From: Novosphingobium sp.
Lineage (GTDB): Bacteria > Pseudomonadota > Alphaproteobacteria > Sphingomonadales > Sphingomonadaceae
Length of the DNA: 64,000 nt
Assembly: GCF_020852455.1 (NCBI RefSeq)
Contig: NZ_JADZAT010000024.1
Span: 1-64,000 of the forward strand
Direction of reading: 5' to 3'
Made by a program: the position numbers and the translations under genes. The first letter of the stretch is position 1; each line of letters begins with the position of its first letter. The notes below the pieces were generated by a model. The model made no database searches. It was given only the letters and a program-made list of their open reading frames with translations, and was not told the DNA's origin. This document shows positions 17,871-28,016 of this stretch, piece after piece.

Positions 17871-19072
17871 GCGAACTTGAAGCCTATCGGGCAAAGGCGC
17901 GCGCTTTCCTTGAAAGCATGGCGCCCAAATATGGCCGCGATGCGCGCAGCGGCAACACGGTCGAACAGGACCTGGCGCTGGGCCGCGAATACATGGCCAA
18001 AAAGTATGACGCCGGGTTCGCCGGGATCAACTGGTCTCCGGACATCGGCGGACAGGGCCTGACCCACCTTCACAAGATCACCTTCGATGCCGAGGAAATG
18101 CAGTTCGGCATGCCGGTGCAGTTCTTCGGCATCTCGCTGGGCATGCCGGTGCCGATCCTGATCCACTATTGCGAGGACAAGGAGTTCGTGAAGGAGCGCG
18201 TGCGCAAGGCGCTGCGCGGCGAGGAAATCTGGTGTCAGATGTTCTCCGAACCTTCGGGCGGGTCCGACCTTGCTGCCTTGCGCACCAAGGTTGAATCCGA
18301 TGGCAACGGCTGGAAGATGAACGGCCAGAAGATCTGGACCAGCTGGGCGCAGTACTGCGATTACGGCGTGATCGTCACCCGCAGCGATCCGACGGTCGAA
18401 AAGCACAAGGGGCTGACCTACTTCTGGATCGACATGAAGTCGAAGGGTGTGGACGTGCGCCCGATCAAGCTGGCCGGCGGCGACAGCCACGTGAACGAGA
18501 TCTTCTTCGACGACGTGCGGATCGAGGATTCGCAGCGGCTGGGCGCGGTTGGCGGGGGCTTTGGCGTCTCGCTCCACACGCTGATGATCGAACGCTATAT
18601 CGCTACCGACAGCGGCGGGTTCGGCCCGCACCTCGATGAATTCGTCAAGCTGGCCAAACGGGTCGATATCAACGCCAAGCCGGCGATCGAGGATGGCCGC
18701 GTGCGCAGCGCGATTGCCCGCAACCATGCGATGCGCGCCGGGCTGGATTCGATCACCAAGCGCGCCTTTGCGATGATGATGGCCGGGATGCAGCCGGGCC
18801 CCGAAGGATCGCTGCAGAAACTGGTTGCGGTGCGCAGCCGGCAGAAGCTTTCGGAAATGGCGATGGACCTGATGGGCAACGAAGGCCTGGCCTTCGATCC
18901 GCACGCCTATGTCAAGACCGACTGGGGCACCTCGTGGCTCAACGCGCCGACCGGGCGGATCGCCGGCGGTTCGGACGAAGTGCTGCTGAACACCATCGCC
19001 GAGAAGATCCTGGGCCTGCCGCAGGACTATCGCCCCGACAAGGGCGTGCCGTTCAACGCAATTCCGGCCTAG
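17867..19072 (+). CDS. Acyl-CoA dehydrogenase, partner subunit
   Basis: 401 residues of ACAD type. Visible: GINWSPDIGGQGLTHLHKI, the FAD-contacting WCQMFSEPSGGSDLAALRTK with its EPxxGSD core, WKMNGQKIWTSWAQYCDYGV, and the late NEGLAFDPHAYVKTDW and GRIAGGSDEVLLNTIAEKILG. Members usually oxidise acyl-CoA thioesters at the alpha-beta bond and pass electrons to ETF. ATG 17867 overlaps the previous stop (ATGA). Convergent with dut, one base apart. No thiolase, hydratase or ligase gene is near, so the pathway is not clear. Confidence 0.9.
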   Translation: MSELEAYRAKARAFLESMAPKYGRDARSGNTVEQDLALGREYMAKKYDAGFAGINWSPDIGGQGLTHLHKITFDAEEMQFGMPVQFFGISLGMPVPILIHYCEDKEFVKERVRKALRGEEIWCQMFSEPSGGSDLAALRTKVESDGNGWKMNGQKIWTSWAQYCDYGVIVTRSDPTVEKHKGLTYFWIDMKSKGVDVRPIKLAGGDSHVNEIFFDDVRIEDSQRLGAVGGGFGVSLHTLMIERYIATDSGGFGPHLDEFVKLAKRVDINAKPAIEDGRVRSAIARNHAMRAGLDSITKRAFAMMMAGMQPGPEGSLQKLVAVRSRQKLSEMAMDLMGNEGLAFDPHAYVKTDWGTSWLNAPTGRIAGGSDEVLLNTIAEKILGLPQDYRPDKGVPFNAIPA

Positions 19073-19073
19073 T

Positions 19074-19553
19074 TCAAAGCGCGACGACGCCGCCGGTGGA
19101 CCCAAATCCACCGGTGCCGCGTTCGGTTTCATCAAGTTCGTCCACCGCCAGCCAGCTGGCGCGGGTGACCGGAGCCAGCACCAGCTGTGCCACCCGGTCG
19201 CCGCGCTGGATCGCGAAGGGTTCGGCGCCGTGGTTGATCAGGATGACCTTCAGTTCGCCGCGATAATCACTGTCGATCGTCCCGGGGGTGTTGGGCACGG
19301 TGATCCCGTGCTTCAGCGCCAGGCCTGAACGCGGGCGGACCTGGATTTCGAAGCCCGGAGGGATCGCCATGGCCAGGCCGGTCGCCACGGCATGGCGGCC
19401 GCCGGGGGCGATCGTCACGGCTTCGGCGGAAACGACATCCATTCCGGCTGCTCCGGCAGTGGCATAGGCAGGCAGGTCCAGCCCTTCGCCATGGGGCAGT
19501 CGCTTGACGCGAACCGGAACGTCAGGTGTCGGCTGGTTCCCCGACAAGGGCAT
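19074..19553 (-). CDS. dut: Deoxyuridine 5'-triphosphate nucleotidohydrolase
   Basis: dUTPase, 159 residues, hydrolyses dUTP to dUMP and keeps uracil out of DNA. The five trimeric-dUTPase motifs are all visible: [11 protein letters not shown] (1), [11 protein letters not shown] (2), [16 protein letters not shown] (3), [13 protein letters not shown] (4) and GTGGFGSTG (5). ATG 19553 has AAAGGA 8 bases upstream. It begins 32 bases inside the 3' end of coaBC in another frame, so the two genes are in one transcript. The coaBC-dut order is common in Proteobacteria. Confidence 0.96.
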   Translation of the reverse strand: MPLSGNQPTPDVPVRVKRLPHGEGLDLPAYATAGAAGMDVVSAEAVTIAPGGRHAVATGLAMAIPPGFEIQVRPRSGLALKHGITVPNTPGTIDSDYRGELKVILINHGAEPFAIQRGDRVAQLVLAPVTRASWLAVDELDETERGTGGFGSTGGVVAL

Positions 19554-21132
19554 CGGCAATCCTTTCAACGAGCACTTTGGCTACGTCGTCTTTTGCCATC
19601 TCGGGTAGCGTTTCGACAGTCTTGGCGGTGACGATATGCACGGCATTGACATCGCCGCCCATCACATCGCCCGACACATCGTTGGCGACAATCCAGTCCG
19701 CGCCCTTGCGTTTGCGCTTGTCCTTGGCGTGTTCGAGCACCCGTTCGGTCTCGGCCGCGAAACCGATCACCAGCTTGGGCCGCTTGTCGCTGACCGAAAC
19801 CATCGCCAGGATATCCGGGTTCTCGGTCAGCCGCAGCGCGGGCGGTGCCGAACCGCGCTTCTTCATCTTTTCGCTGTGGAAGTCGGTGGTGCGCCAGTCG
19901 GCCACCGCCGCGACCATCACCGCGACGTCCACCGGCAGCGCCGCCTTGACCGCATCGGCCATCTCGCGCGCGGTCTGGATATTGATCCGGTCAACCCCCG
20001 GCGGGGTGGCCAGGTTGACCGGGCCGGACACCAGCGTGACCTGTGCGCCCAGCCGGGCGGCAGCGGCAGCGATCGCATAGCCCTGTTTGCCCGAACTGCG
20101 ATTGGCGATGTAGCGCACCGGGTCGATCGGTTCATGCGTCGGGCCGGCGGTAACCAGCACGTGCTTGCCGATCAGCGGGCCATCGACCGGCGGGACCCAT
20201 TCGGCGGTATCGCCGGCGAAATCGGGCTGGCCCTGCAACGGGTTGGTCAGGAAATCGTCCGGCAGGATTTCGGGTGTGGCCTGGGCATCACCCTTGACCA
20301 CATGGTTGAGCGCTTCGGGATCGGTCGGCGGCGCGGCCTTGGCCTTGCCCTTCTTCGACAGGATCGGGCTGTCGAGCAGCACTTCGGCCGGCGGCACTTC
20401 GGGCAGCGGCTCGGGCTCGAAATCAACGTATTCGCCTTCCAGCTCGATCGCGTCGAGGTCGATCGTGCGGCCCTTGCCCTGGCGCGGGATGATGCTGGCC
20501 GACAGGCCGCCCAGCCCGGTATCGACGCTTTCGACACCTTCGAATTCGCCCAGGTCCAGCTCTGGTTCGGGCGCGGGCAGCAGCATGGTTTCCAGTTCGA
20601 GCAACTGGCAGACCGCGTTCCAGACGGCCACCGGTTCGGGCAGGCGGCCGGGGCCGAATTCGCCGCAGGCCATCGGCCCTTCATCGGGATCGAGTACATG
20701 AACCCCGCGCTCGATCACGCTCTTGACGTTGTCCTGGGTCGCCTTGTGCTCCCACATCCGCACATTCATCGCCGGCACGGCCAGCACCGGCTTGTCGGTT
20801 GCGAGCAGCAGTGTGGTGGCCAGATCATCGGCAATGCCGTGCGCCATCTTGGCCAGCAGATCCGCCGTTGCCGGGCAGACCACCACCAGATCGGCGCTGC
20901 GCGAAAGCTGGATGTGGCCCATCTCGACCTCGTTGGTGAGGTCCCACAGCGTGGTGTGGACAGGGTTCTCACTGAGCGCGGCCAGGGTCATCGCGGTGAT
21001 GAACTTCGAACCGCCTTCGGTAAGCACGCACGAAACCTCGCCGCCGCCCTTGCGGATCAGGCGGACGAGCTCGCAGGCCTTGTAGGCGGCAATGCCACCC
21101 CCGACCACCAGAAGGATCCTTGGCCCAGTCAT
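19522..21132 (-). CDS. coaBC: Bifunctional phosphopantothenoylcysteine decarboxylase/synthetase, long linker
   Basis: Two coenzyme A steps in one chain. CoaC half (1-178): flavin-binding [16 protein letters not shown], active-site His73 in [18 protein letters not shown] (120-127) and Cys156 in [13 protein letters not shown]. CoaB half (319-536): [26 protein letters not shown] and KMKKRG. Between them lie about 140 residues (179-318) of acidic, proline-rich sequence that normal CoaBC proteins (about 400 residues) lack. ATG 21132 starts directly before the flavodoxin-like strand; the upstream frame is not family-like. Confidence 0.95.
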   Translation of the reverse strand: MTGPRILLVVGGGIAAYKACELVRLIRKGGGEVSCVLTEGGSKFITAMTLAALSENPVHTTLWDLTNEVEMGHIQLSRSADLVVVCPATADLLAKMAHGIADDLATTLLLATDKPVLAVPAMNVRMWEHKATQDNVKSVIERGVHVLDPDEGPMACGEFGPGRLPEPVAVWNAVCQLLELETMLLPAPEPELDLGEFEGVESVDTGLGGLSASIIPRQGKGRTIDLDAIELEGEYVDFEPEPLPEVPPAEVLLDSPILSKKGKAKAAPPTDPEALNHVVKGDAQATPEILPDDFLTNPLQGQPDFAGDTAEWVPPVDGPLIGKHVLVTAGPTHEPIDPVRYIANRSSGKQGYAIAAAAARLGAQVTLVSGPVNLATPPGVDRINIQTAREMADAVKAALPVDVAVMVAAVADWRTTDFHSEKMKKRGSAPPALRLTENPDILAMVSVSDKRPKLVIGFAAETERVLEHAKDKRKRKGADWIVANDVSGDVMGGDVNAVHIVTAKTVETLPEMAKDDVAKVLVERIADALVGEPADT

Positions 21133-21238
21133 TGAAACCCGCTTGTGCAATGCCCTTCCTTTATGCGCAACAGGCTTTGCTTCTCGACCGCCTTGCGGCA
21201 CAGTGGCTAAGTTGGGGTTAAACGGGAGGGTTACCGAA

Positions 21239-21637
21239 ATGCGAATTGCCGTTACCGCGCTGATTTTTCTGGCCGGCCTGTTCAATCTGGCTCTGGGATT
21301 GAGCTTTCTTTACGATCCGGGCGGGATGGGGCTGCAATTCGGCGTTTCGCCCAACGGCCCGCTGGGCTTTGCCGTGCTGCGCGCCGATTTCCCCGCTTTT
21401 TTCCTGGTCATCGGCTTTTGCATGCTGCGCGGTGCCTGGGTCCGCAACGGCGATCTGCTGCTGGTCCCGGCCGCGCTGTTCGCGATTGCTTTCACTGGCC
21501 GTGCGATCAGCGCGCTGGTTTCCGGCACCCAGCCCGGCTTTTTCGAACCGATGGTGGTCGAGGCGCTGCAATTCGTACTGCTGGTGATCGGCTGGAAAGT
21601 GGTTCCGCACCACAAGATCGAAGAGCTGACGTCCTGA
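21239..21637 (+). CDS. Four-helix membrane protein, probably DUF4345
   Basis: 132 residues with four hydrophobic helices (about 4-22, 40-65, 70-92, 103-122) and the loop FLYDPGGMGLQFGV. Length, helix pattern and the L-x-F-L-Y-D-P start resemble DUF4345 proteins of unknown function; this is by eye. GGGAGGG precedes ATG 21239. Divergent from coaBC, with about 100 bases between starts. Convergent with the next membrane-protein gene. Confidence 0.65.
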   Translation: MRIAVTALIFLAGLFNLALGLSFLYDPGGMGLQFGVSPNGPLGFAVLRADFPAFFLVIGFCMLRGAWVRNGDLLLVPAALFAIAFTGRAISALVSGTQPGFFEPMVVEALQFVLLVIGWKVVPHHKIEELTS

Positions 21638-21676
21638 TCGGTGCGCTGATCGCCTCCGCGATCAGCTGCAACACCG

Positions 21677-22816
21677 TCAACCAGGCAGGGCCGCTTTCAA
21701 GAGCGACCCCACAGCCTGCGGGGCGAAGGCCAGCCCGACGAACATCGCCGGGGCGATCACTGCGCCCCAATAGAAGTTGTCGGGCCGCCCGGCGATCATG
21801 AAGGCCAGGCCATAGCCAAGGTACAGCAGGGTCGCGGTGGTGCCCAGCGGGCTTTTCCACCCGGCCCAGCCCAGCACCATCAGCATGACCAGCGGTCCGG
21901 CCACGAAATGCGGCAGGAACCGCAGGTTGCTGGACAGGACCACGTTCGACAACCAGCCAGACAGCCCGCGCAGTTCCAGCCAGCTGGGCCCCAGCGGATC
22001 GCTGGGCAGGACGTGCTGGGCAACCTGGCCGAGATGCCAGGTCAGGTAGAGCCCGAACAGCGCCACCAGCCCGGCCCAGGCCGCGCCCTCTTTCCAGTCG
22101 CGCCGCCACAGCGCCAGCGCGCCCATCAGCAGCACATAGGGCAGCACATGCTCACGGATCGCCAGCGCCAGCGCGGCGACCAGCAGCGCGGCCAGCCATT
22201 TGCGCCCCGGCCGGTGCAGCGCCAGCGACAGCGCGATCAGCATCCCGGCCCACAATTCGTGCAGCACGAAGTAATAGCGGTTGAGCCCCAGGCTGGCGCC
22301 CATGAAGACCAGCGCGGTGCCGATCCGCTGGAACTGTGCCCCGCCCGGCTCCTCGCCCAGCCGCTTCCACCAGGCCAGCACTACCGCGACCAGCAGCACC
22401 AGCGCCGCCGCCAGTACCCCGGGCACCAGCACTTCGGCGCCCTTGCCGCTGTCGCCCAGCGCCACCGCCAGATAGGCCAGCGTCGGCAGCCGCACCGCCA
22501 CGCCCGGGCGCAGCGGATAGTGCGCCTGGCGATGTTCGTCGGCGGCGACGGCATAGTAATTCTCACCCTTGCCGATCCGCTCGATCACCCGGTCGTACAG
22601 CGCCAGATCATCGTCGCGCGGGCGCTGGGCGTCCTTGGCGGCCTGGCCGCCGGCCATCGCCTCGACAAAGCCGACAGTCTGGCTTTCCTGCTTGCCGGCC
22701 GCGATCGGCACCAGTGCGGCAGCGGTCAGGATCAGCAGCACCGCTGCCAGCAGCAGCCGCGCGGGCCAGCGCGGCCAGTGGGCAAAGCGATCGTCGATGG
22801 CTGGCGGTGTGGTCAT
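21677..22816 (-). CDS. Polytopic membrane protein, possibly GT-C-like
   Basis: 379 residues. One N-terminal helix (about 20-42), a periplasmic loop with [20 protein letters not shown], then about eight more helices including [21 protein letters not shown] first loop carrying acidic residues followed by many helices is the plan of GT-C glycosyltransferases, but no sure motif is seen, so I leave the function open. ATG 22816 has GGGGGA upstream. Divergent from ftsH. Confidence 0.6.
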   Translation of the reverse strand: MTTPPAIDDRFAHWPRWPARLLLAAVLLILTAAALVPIAAGKQESQTVGFVEAMAGGQAAKDAQRPRDDDLALYDRVIERIGKGENYYAVAADEHRQAHYPLRPGVAVRLPTLAYLAVALGDSGKGAEVLVPGVLAAALVLLVAVVLAWWKRLGEEPGGAQFQRIGTALVFMGASLGLNRYYFVLHELWAGMLIALSLALHRPGRKWLAALLVAALALAIREHVLPYVLLMGALALWRRDWKEGAAWAGLVALFGLYLTWHLGQVAQHVLPSDPLGPSWLELRGLSGWLSNVVLSSNLRFLPHFVAGPLVMLMVLGWAGWKSPLGTTATLLYLGYGLAFMIAGRPDNFYWGAVIAPAMFVGLAFAPQAVGSLLKAALPG

Positions 22817-22899
22817 CTGGTCCCCCTTGGCCACCTTGTGCCTGTCGCCCCGCCGCGGCGCAAGTCGGCGGATTCGCCAAGGGTCTTGTCGCCGTTAGC

Positions 22900-22927
22900 T
22901 TGCGATTCAGCCCTGCGGTCCTACATA
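22900..22927 (+). promoter_or_regulatory. Candidate promoter of ftsH
   Basis: TTGCGA (22900-22905) and TACATA (22922-22927) are separated by 16 bases and end 23 bases before the ftsH start. A housekeeping-type promoter by pattern only. Confidence 0.35.
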
Positions 22928-22950
22928 GGCAGGGAAAGGATCGCCTGCGC

Positions 22951-24876
<1,926 letters not shown>

Positions 24877-24893
24877 AGCCTGTTTCCCAGTGG

Positions 24894-25964
24894 CTAGCCG
24901 CTCGCCACCATCAGAGCCAGGATCGTGCCGAACAGGATCAGCACGATCTGCGCGAACAGAGCCAGGAAAAAGGTGCGCCACAAGGCGCCAAAACGACTCA
25001 GCTGGTAGGTGCCGCGCGCCTGCCGGTACATGTGGACCGGTGAATAGAGCATCAGCAGGCCCGGCAGCCAGCCGATCTCGGCCGAGATCAGCAGGCTGGC
25101 CAGCGTCGCCAGGATAAGCATGAAGCTGACCGAATAGGTCACGAACACGGTGTGATCGTAAAGGTGGAAGCGGCGGCTGAAGGGAAACAGCAGCCAAAGG
25201 AACGGTACGCTGAGCGGGATCACCAGCCAGGCATATTTATAGGCCCCGGTCTGCAGCTTGTAGAGCATCAGGTCGGGGTTTTCCTTTGCGTGGCGCCAGG
25301 CCTTGTTGATTGCGTCCGCAGTCGCCCTGGATGTCCCGGGATCGGCATCGGCAATCGTCTCCGGCAGGTTCCCCTGCTCCGCCGCTTCAAGCGCGGTCAC
25401 TGCGTCGCGCGCGGATTTGAGCTCTCGCTCAAGAGCAACGACATCGCCGCCCTTGCCCGCACGGGCATTGGCCAGTCTCGCTTCAAGCCGCTCAACAGCA
25501 TTATCTGCCTCAACCCGGGCCGCGCCGAACCCTGCCTGAGCCTGGGCATTCGATCCAGCGTTAAAATTGACCGGGCTTTTCAGCAGGTTGAACACCGCAA
25601 AGGTCAGGAACACAACAAACAGGAACAGCGCGATCGGGCTGACATAGCTGGCGCGGCGGCCATCGATGTATTCGCGGGTCAGCTTGCCCGGATTCCACGC
25701 CAGCAGCGGCAAGGTTCGCCAGATCTTGCCCTCGAAGTGGAACACCCCGTGCAGCAGATCATGGAAGAACGCACCCAGCGTCTTGTGGACATGCGCGGCC
25801 TGGCCGCACTGGTGGCAATGGCTGCCCACCAGCGCGGTGCCGCAATTGAGGCAGGCACTTTCGTGCGTGTGGCCATCTTCCGCTTCGCCATGCGCGGGCT
25901 CTGCGGCCCGGGCGATCAGCGCACCTTGTGCGATCTCGCCGATGATCTCCCCTTCGCTGCTCAT
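24894..25964 (-). CDS. DUF3667 membrane protein with zinc-ribbon-like N-terminus
   Basis: 356 residues. Near residue 38 a CLNCGTALVGSHCHQCGQ stretch gives two CxxC pairs, a likely zinc ribbon. It is followed by LGAFFHDLLHGVFHFEGKIW and LAWNPGKLTREYIDGRRASYVSP-type sequence, the signature of DUF3667. Then come several membrane helices, with a charged coiled-coil-like insert (about 155-215) between helix 1 and helix 2. Function unknown. The start ATG 25964 has GGGA upstream. Divergent from the small exported-protein gene. Confidence 0.8.
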   Translation of the reverse strand: MSSEGEIIGEIAQGALIARAAEPAHGEAEDGHTHESACLNCGTALVGSHCHQCGQAAHVHKTLGAFFHDLLHGVFHFEGKIWRTLPLLAWNPGKLTREYIDGRRASYVSPIALFLFVVFLTFAVFNLLKSPVNFNAGSNAQAQAGFGAARVEADNAVERLEARLANARAGKGGDVVALERELKSARDAVTALEAAEQGNLPETIADADPGTSRATADAINKAWRHAKENPDLMLYKLQTGAYKYAWLVIPLSVPFLWLLFPFSRRFHLYDHTVFVTYSVSFMLILATLASLLISAEIGWLPGLLMLYSPVHMYRQARGTYQLSRFGALWRTFFLALFAQIVLILFGTILALMVASG

Positions 25965-26056
25965 CTGTTTTTCCCGCACTGTTCTGGCCGGTTCATGGTC
26001 TTGCAAGGTGCGTGCGGTCAAGCCATGAGGCAACAACGCCCAAAGCGGAGACTGCA

Positions 26057-26425
26057 ATGAAGAAGATCCTGGCCGTGCTGGCCCTGACCCTGCCCGCCGC
26101 CGCTTTGGCCGCCCCCGGCGACATGAATGTCGCGACCTTCCTGGCCAAGGCCGATGCGCTCCGGGCCAAGGGGGCCATGGCGCTGGTGTCGAGCGATTTC
26201 AGCCTGCTCAAGAACGAGGGCAACGCTGCGGGCGAAGCCTATCGCGCGCGCCTGGCCAAGGAACGCGCGGCCGGCAAGCCATCCAGCTGCCCGCCGCAAG
26301 GTGCGAAGCTGACTTCGGATGAACTGCTGGCGCATCTGCGCGCCTATCCCGCCCCGGCCCGCCCGCGGGTTTCGATGAAGCAGGCGATGGCCGACTTTTT
26401 CATCAAGAAGTATCCCTGCCGCTAG
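26057..26425 (+). CDS. Small exported protein, unknown function
   Basis: 122 residues. Signal peptide MKKILAVLALTLPAAALA with AxA cleavage near residue 18. The mature part is helical with two cysteines (SSCPPQG and the terminal YPCR), probably one disulphide. It slightly resembles Rap1a/Tai-type small exported proteins, but I would not name it so. GGAG precedes ATG 26057. Its TAG stop is the start of a 13-base sequence nearly identical to the tip of the inverted-repeat element at 48.6 kb. Confidence 0.7.
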   Translation: MKKILAVLALTLPAAALAAPGDMNVATFLAKADALRAKGAMALVSSDFSLLKNEGNAAGEAYRARLAKERAAGKPSSCPPQGAKLTSDELLAHLRAYPAPARPRVSMKQAMADFFIKKYPCR

Positions 26426-26435
26426 GGCCAGGACC
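26423..26435. repeat. Solo end-like sequence TAGGGCCAGGACC
   Basis: Matches 12 of 13 bases of the tip of the 268-bp inverted-repeat element at 48627-48894 (TAGGGTCAGGACC). As there, its first three bases are the stop codon of the preceding gene. No partner end was found nearby. May be a decayed remnant or coincidence. Confidence 0.3.
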
Positions 26436-26464
26436 CTTTACCCCGCGCAAATAATGACCCGGTG

Positions 26465-26491
26465 CAGGGGGCGCAATTGACGCTCCCCCTG
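26465..26491. terminator. Hairpin after the small exported-protein gene
   Basis: CAGGGGGCG and CGCTCCCCCTG form a stem with a short bulge around CAATTGA, 40 bases after the stop at 26425 and before the hydrolase gene. No T-run follows, so the terminator call is tentative. Confidence 0.4.
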
Positions 26492-26537
26492 GTCGCTGGG
26501 AAGAGCGGCCCCGCAAATCGCTGCGGGAGCCTGAACA

Positions 26538-27500
26538 ATGCGCGGAAAAACGATCAAGTGGCTGGCTGCATTGACCGCAATCACCGCTCTGGCCCTGCTG
26601 ACATTGCGCACGCCCGATACCGATATCGCGGAAATGGTGCGCAAGTACGGCGGCAGTGAAGCGCGCTTTATCGAAAGTTCGGTTGGCCGGATTCACTACC
26701 GCGATCAGGGTTCGCGCACCGGGCCGGTGCTGCTGCTGCTGCACGGATCGAACAGTTCACTCCAAACCTGGGAAGGCACCGTCGCGCGGCTGAAGCAGCG
26801 TTACCGCGTGATCTCGTTCGATCTGCCCGGCCATGGGCTGACCGGACCCAATCCGCTGGATGACTATTCGATCGAATCCGCGATCGAGGCGGGGATTGCG
26901 GTGCTTGATGCCGCCAAGGTCCGACAGGCAGTATGGATCGGCAACAGCGCCGGGGGCCGAACGGTCTGGCGCGCGGCCATTGCCAGGCCGGATCGGGTGG
27001 CCGGGATCGTCCTGGTCGATGCCACCGGCGCCAGGGCGTCCGAACCGCTGCAGCTGTATTTCGGCGCGCGACTGGCGCGATCATGGCTGGGGCAGGAACT
27101 GCTGCCCTACACCCTGCCGCGCAGCGTGGTCATCGCCTCGCTCAAGCAGAACTATGCCAATCCGGGCCGGATCACCGATGCGGTAACTGACCGCTATTGG
27201 GAACTTGCCCGCTTTCCCGGTAACCGGCGGGCCGCAGGAATCTGGGCCAGCGCCTCATTTGACGATCGCCAATGGGACAGGATCGGAACGATCGCGGCGC
27301 CGACCCTGCTGATCTGGGGGGAACAGGACCGCGTCGTGCCATTTTCCCACGCACAGGCCTTTGCCCGGGAAATCAGGGGATCGCGATTGCGGATCATCGC
27401 CGACGCCGGGCACCTCCCGATGGAGGAACAGCCGGACGCCTTCGTTGAAGTTCTGGAACCATGGCTGGACCAGCACTGGCCAGCACAGCCGGGGCGCTAA
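26538..27500 (+). CDS. Alpha/beta hydrolase, membrane-anchored or exported
   Basis: 320 residues. N-terminal hydrophobic helix (about 7-23) acts as anchor or uncleaved signal. Hydrolase core: oxyanion HGSNSS, nucleophile serine in IGNSAGGRTV (G-N-S-A-G), acid in WGEQDRVVP and histidine in DAGHLPMEEQPD, so the catalytic triad is complete. The substrate cannot be inferred; related proteins include haloalkane-dehalogenase-like and ester-cleaving enzymes. GGGAG precedes ATG 26538. Convergent with rpoZ, with a perfect hairpin in between. Confidence 0.85.
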   Translation: MRGKTIKWLAALTAITALALLTLRTPDTDIAEMVRKYGGSEARFIESSVGRIHYRDQGSRTGPVLLLLHGSNSSLQTWEGTVARLKQRYRVISFDLPGHGLTGPNPLDDYSIESAIEAGIAVLDAAKVRQAVWIGNSAGGRTVWRAAIARPDRVAGIVLVDATGARASEPLQLYFGARLARSWLGQELLPYTLPRSVVIASLKQNYANPGRITDAVTDRYWELARFPGNRRAAGIWASASFDDRQWDRIGTIAAPTLLIWGEQDRVVPFSHAQAFAREIRGSRLRIIADAGHLPMEEQPDAFVEVLEPWLDQHWPAQPGR

Positions 27501-27516
27501 GTGCAGCCCTGGGTCA

Positions 27517-27549
27517 CATTGGCCAGCGCCATGACAGCGCTGGCCAATG
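27517..27549. terminator. Perfect 13-bp hairpin between convergent genes
   Basis: CATTGGCCAGCGC (27517-27529) and GCGCTGGCCAATG (27537-27549) are exact inverted repeats with a 7-base loop. It lies between the hydrolase stop (27500) and the rpoZ stop (27560), so it can serve both. No T-tract. Confidence 0.6.
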
Positions 27550-27559
27550 GAAATCAGCC

Positions 27560-27904
27560 TCAGCCTTCGTAGTCGCCACCGATCGAGGTGTTGCGCACCG
27601 GCGCGGCAGCGGTGATCCGCAGCGCTTCGGCCGACTGGCTGAGCGAACCGATATCATCGACTTCATCGTCATCGTCGGGCAGCACGCGCTGCAGCGAACC
27701 GATCACCGATTCCTTGAGGTTGTCAGGACGGACGGTCTGTTCGGCGATTTCGCGCAGGGCGACCACCGGGTTCTTGTCGCGATCACGCTCCAGCGTGATT
27801 TCCGCCCCGCCCGAGATCTCGCGCGCACGCTGAGCAGCGAGCAGGACGAGATCGAAGCGGTTGGGAACCTTGTCGACACAATCTTCAACGGTAACGCGCG
27901 CCAT
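27560..27904 (-). CDS. rpoZ: RNA polymerase omega subunit
   Basis: 114 residues: [20 protein letters not shown] is the omega signature, followed by [14 protein letters not shown] and [14 protein letters not shown]. Omega helps fold beta' and mediates ppGpp effects. The C-terminal tail with an acidic DDDDEVDD run is longer than in E. coli and typical of alphaproteobacteria. spoT, often next to rpoZ, is not adjacent here. GGAG precedes the ATG and a good promoter is visible upstream. Confidence 0.97.
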   Translation of the reverse strand: MARVTVEDCVDKVPNRFDLVLLAAQRAREISGGAEITLERDRDKNPVVALREIAEQTVRPDNLKESVIGSLQRVLPDDDDEVDDIGSLSQSAEALRITAAAPVRNTSIGGDYEG

Positions 27905-27940
27905 CTGGCACTCCAGTACATGAAATTCCGGGAAGCGCGG

Positions 27941-27970
27941 CTGTTAGCGGCCAGCGCATTGAAAAGTCAA
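27941..27970 (-). promoter_or_regulatory. Candidate rpoZ promoter
   Basis: On the minus strand TTGACT (27970-27965) and TAACAG (27946-27941) are 18 bases apart and lie 37 bases before the rpoZ start. An A/T-rich stretch upstream (27970-28015) could act as an UP-like element. Confidence 0.5.
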
Positions 27971-28016
27971 GAAAAAATCGCATAAATATCTGATTTATAA
28001 CGCAAATTTCAGCGAA

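Noticed and set aside
19636..21135. 499-codon open frame antisense to coaBC
   Set aside because: Shadow of high-GC coding sequence; coaBC has catalytic motifs across its length.
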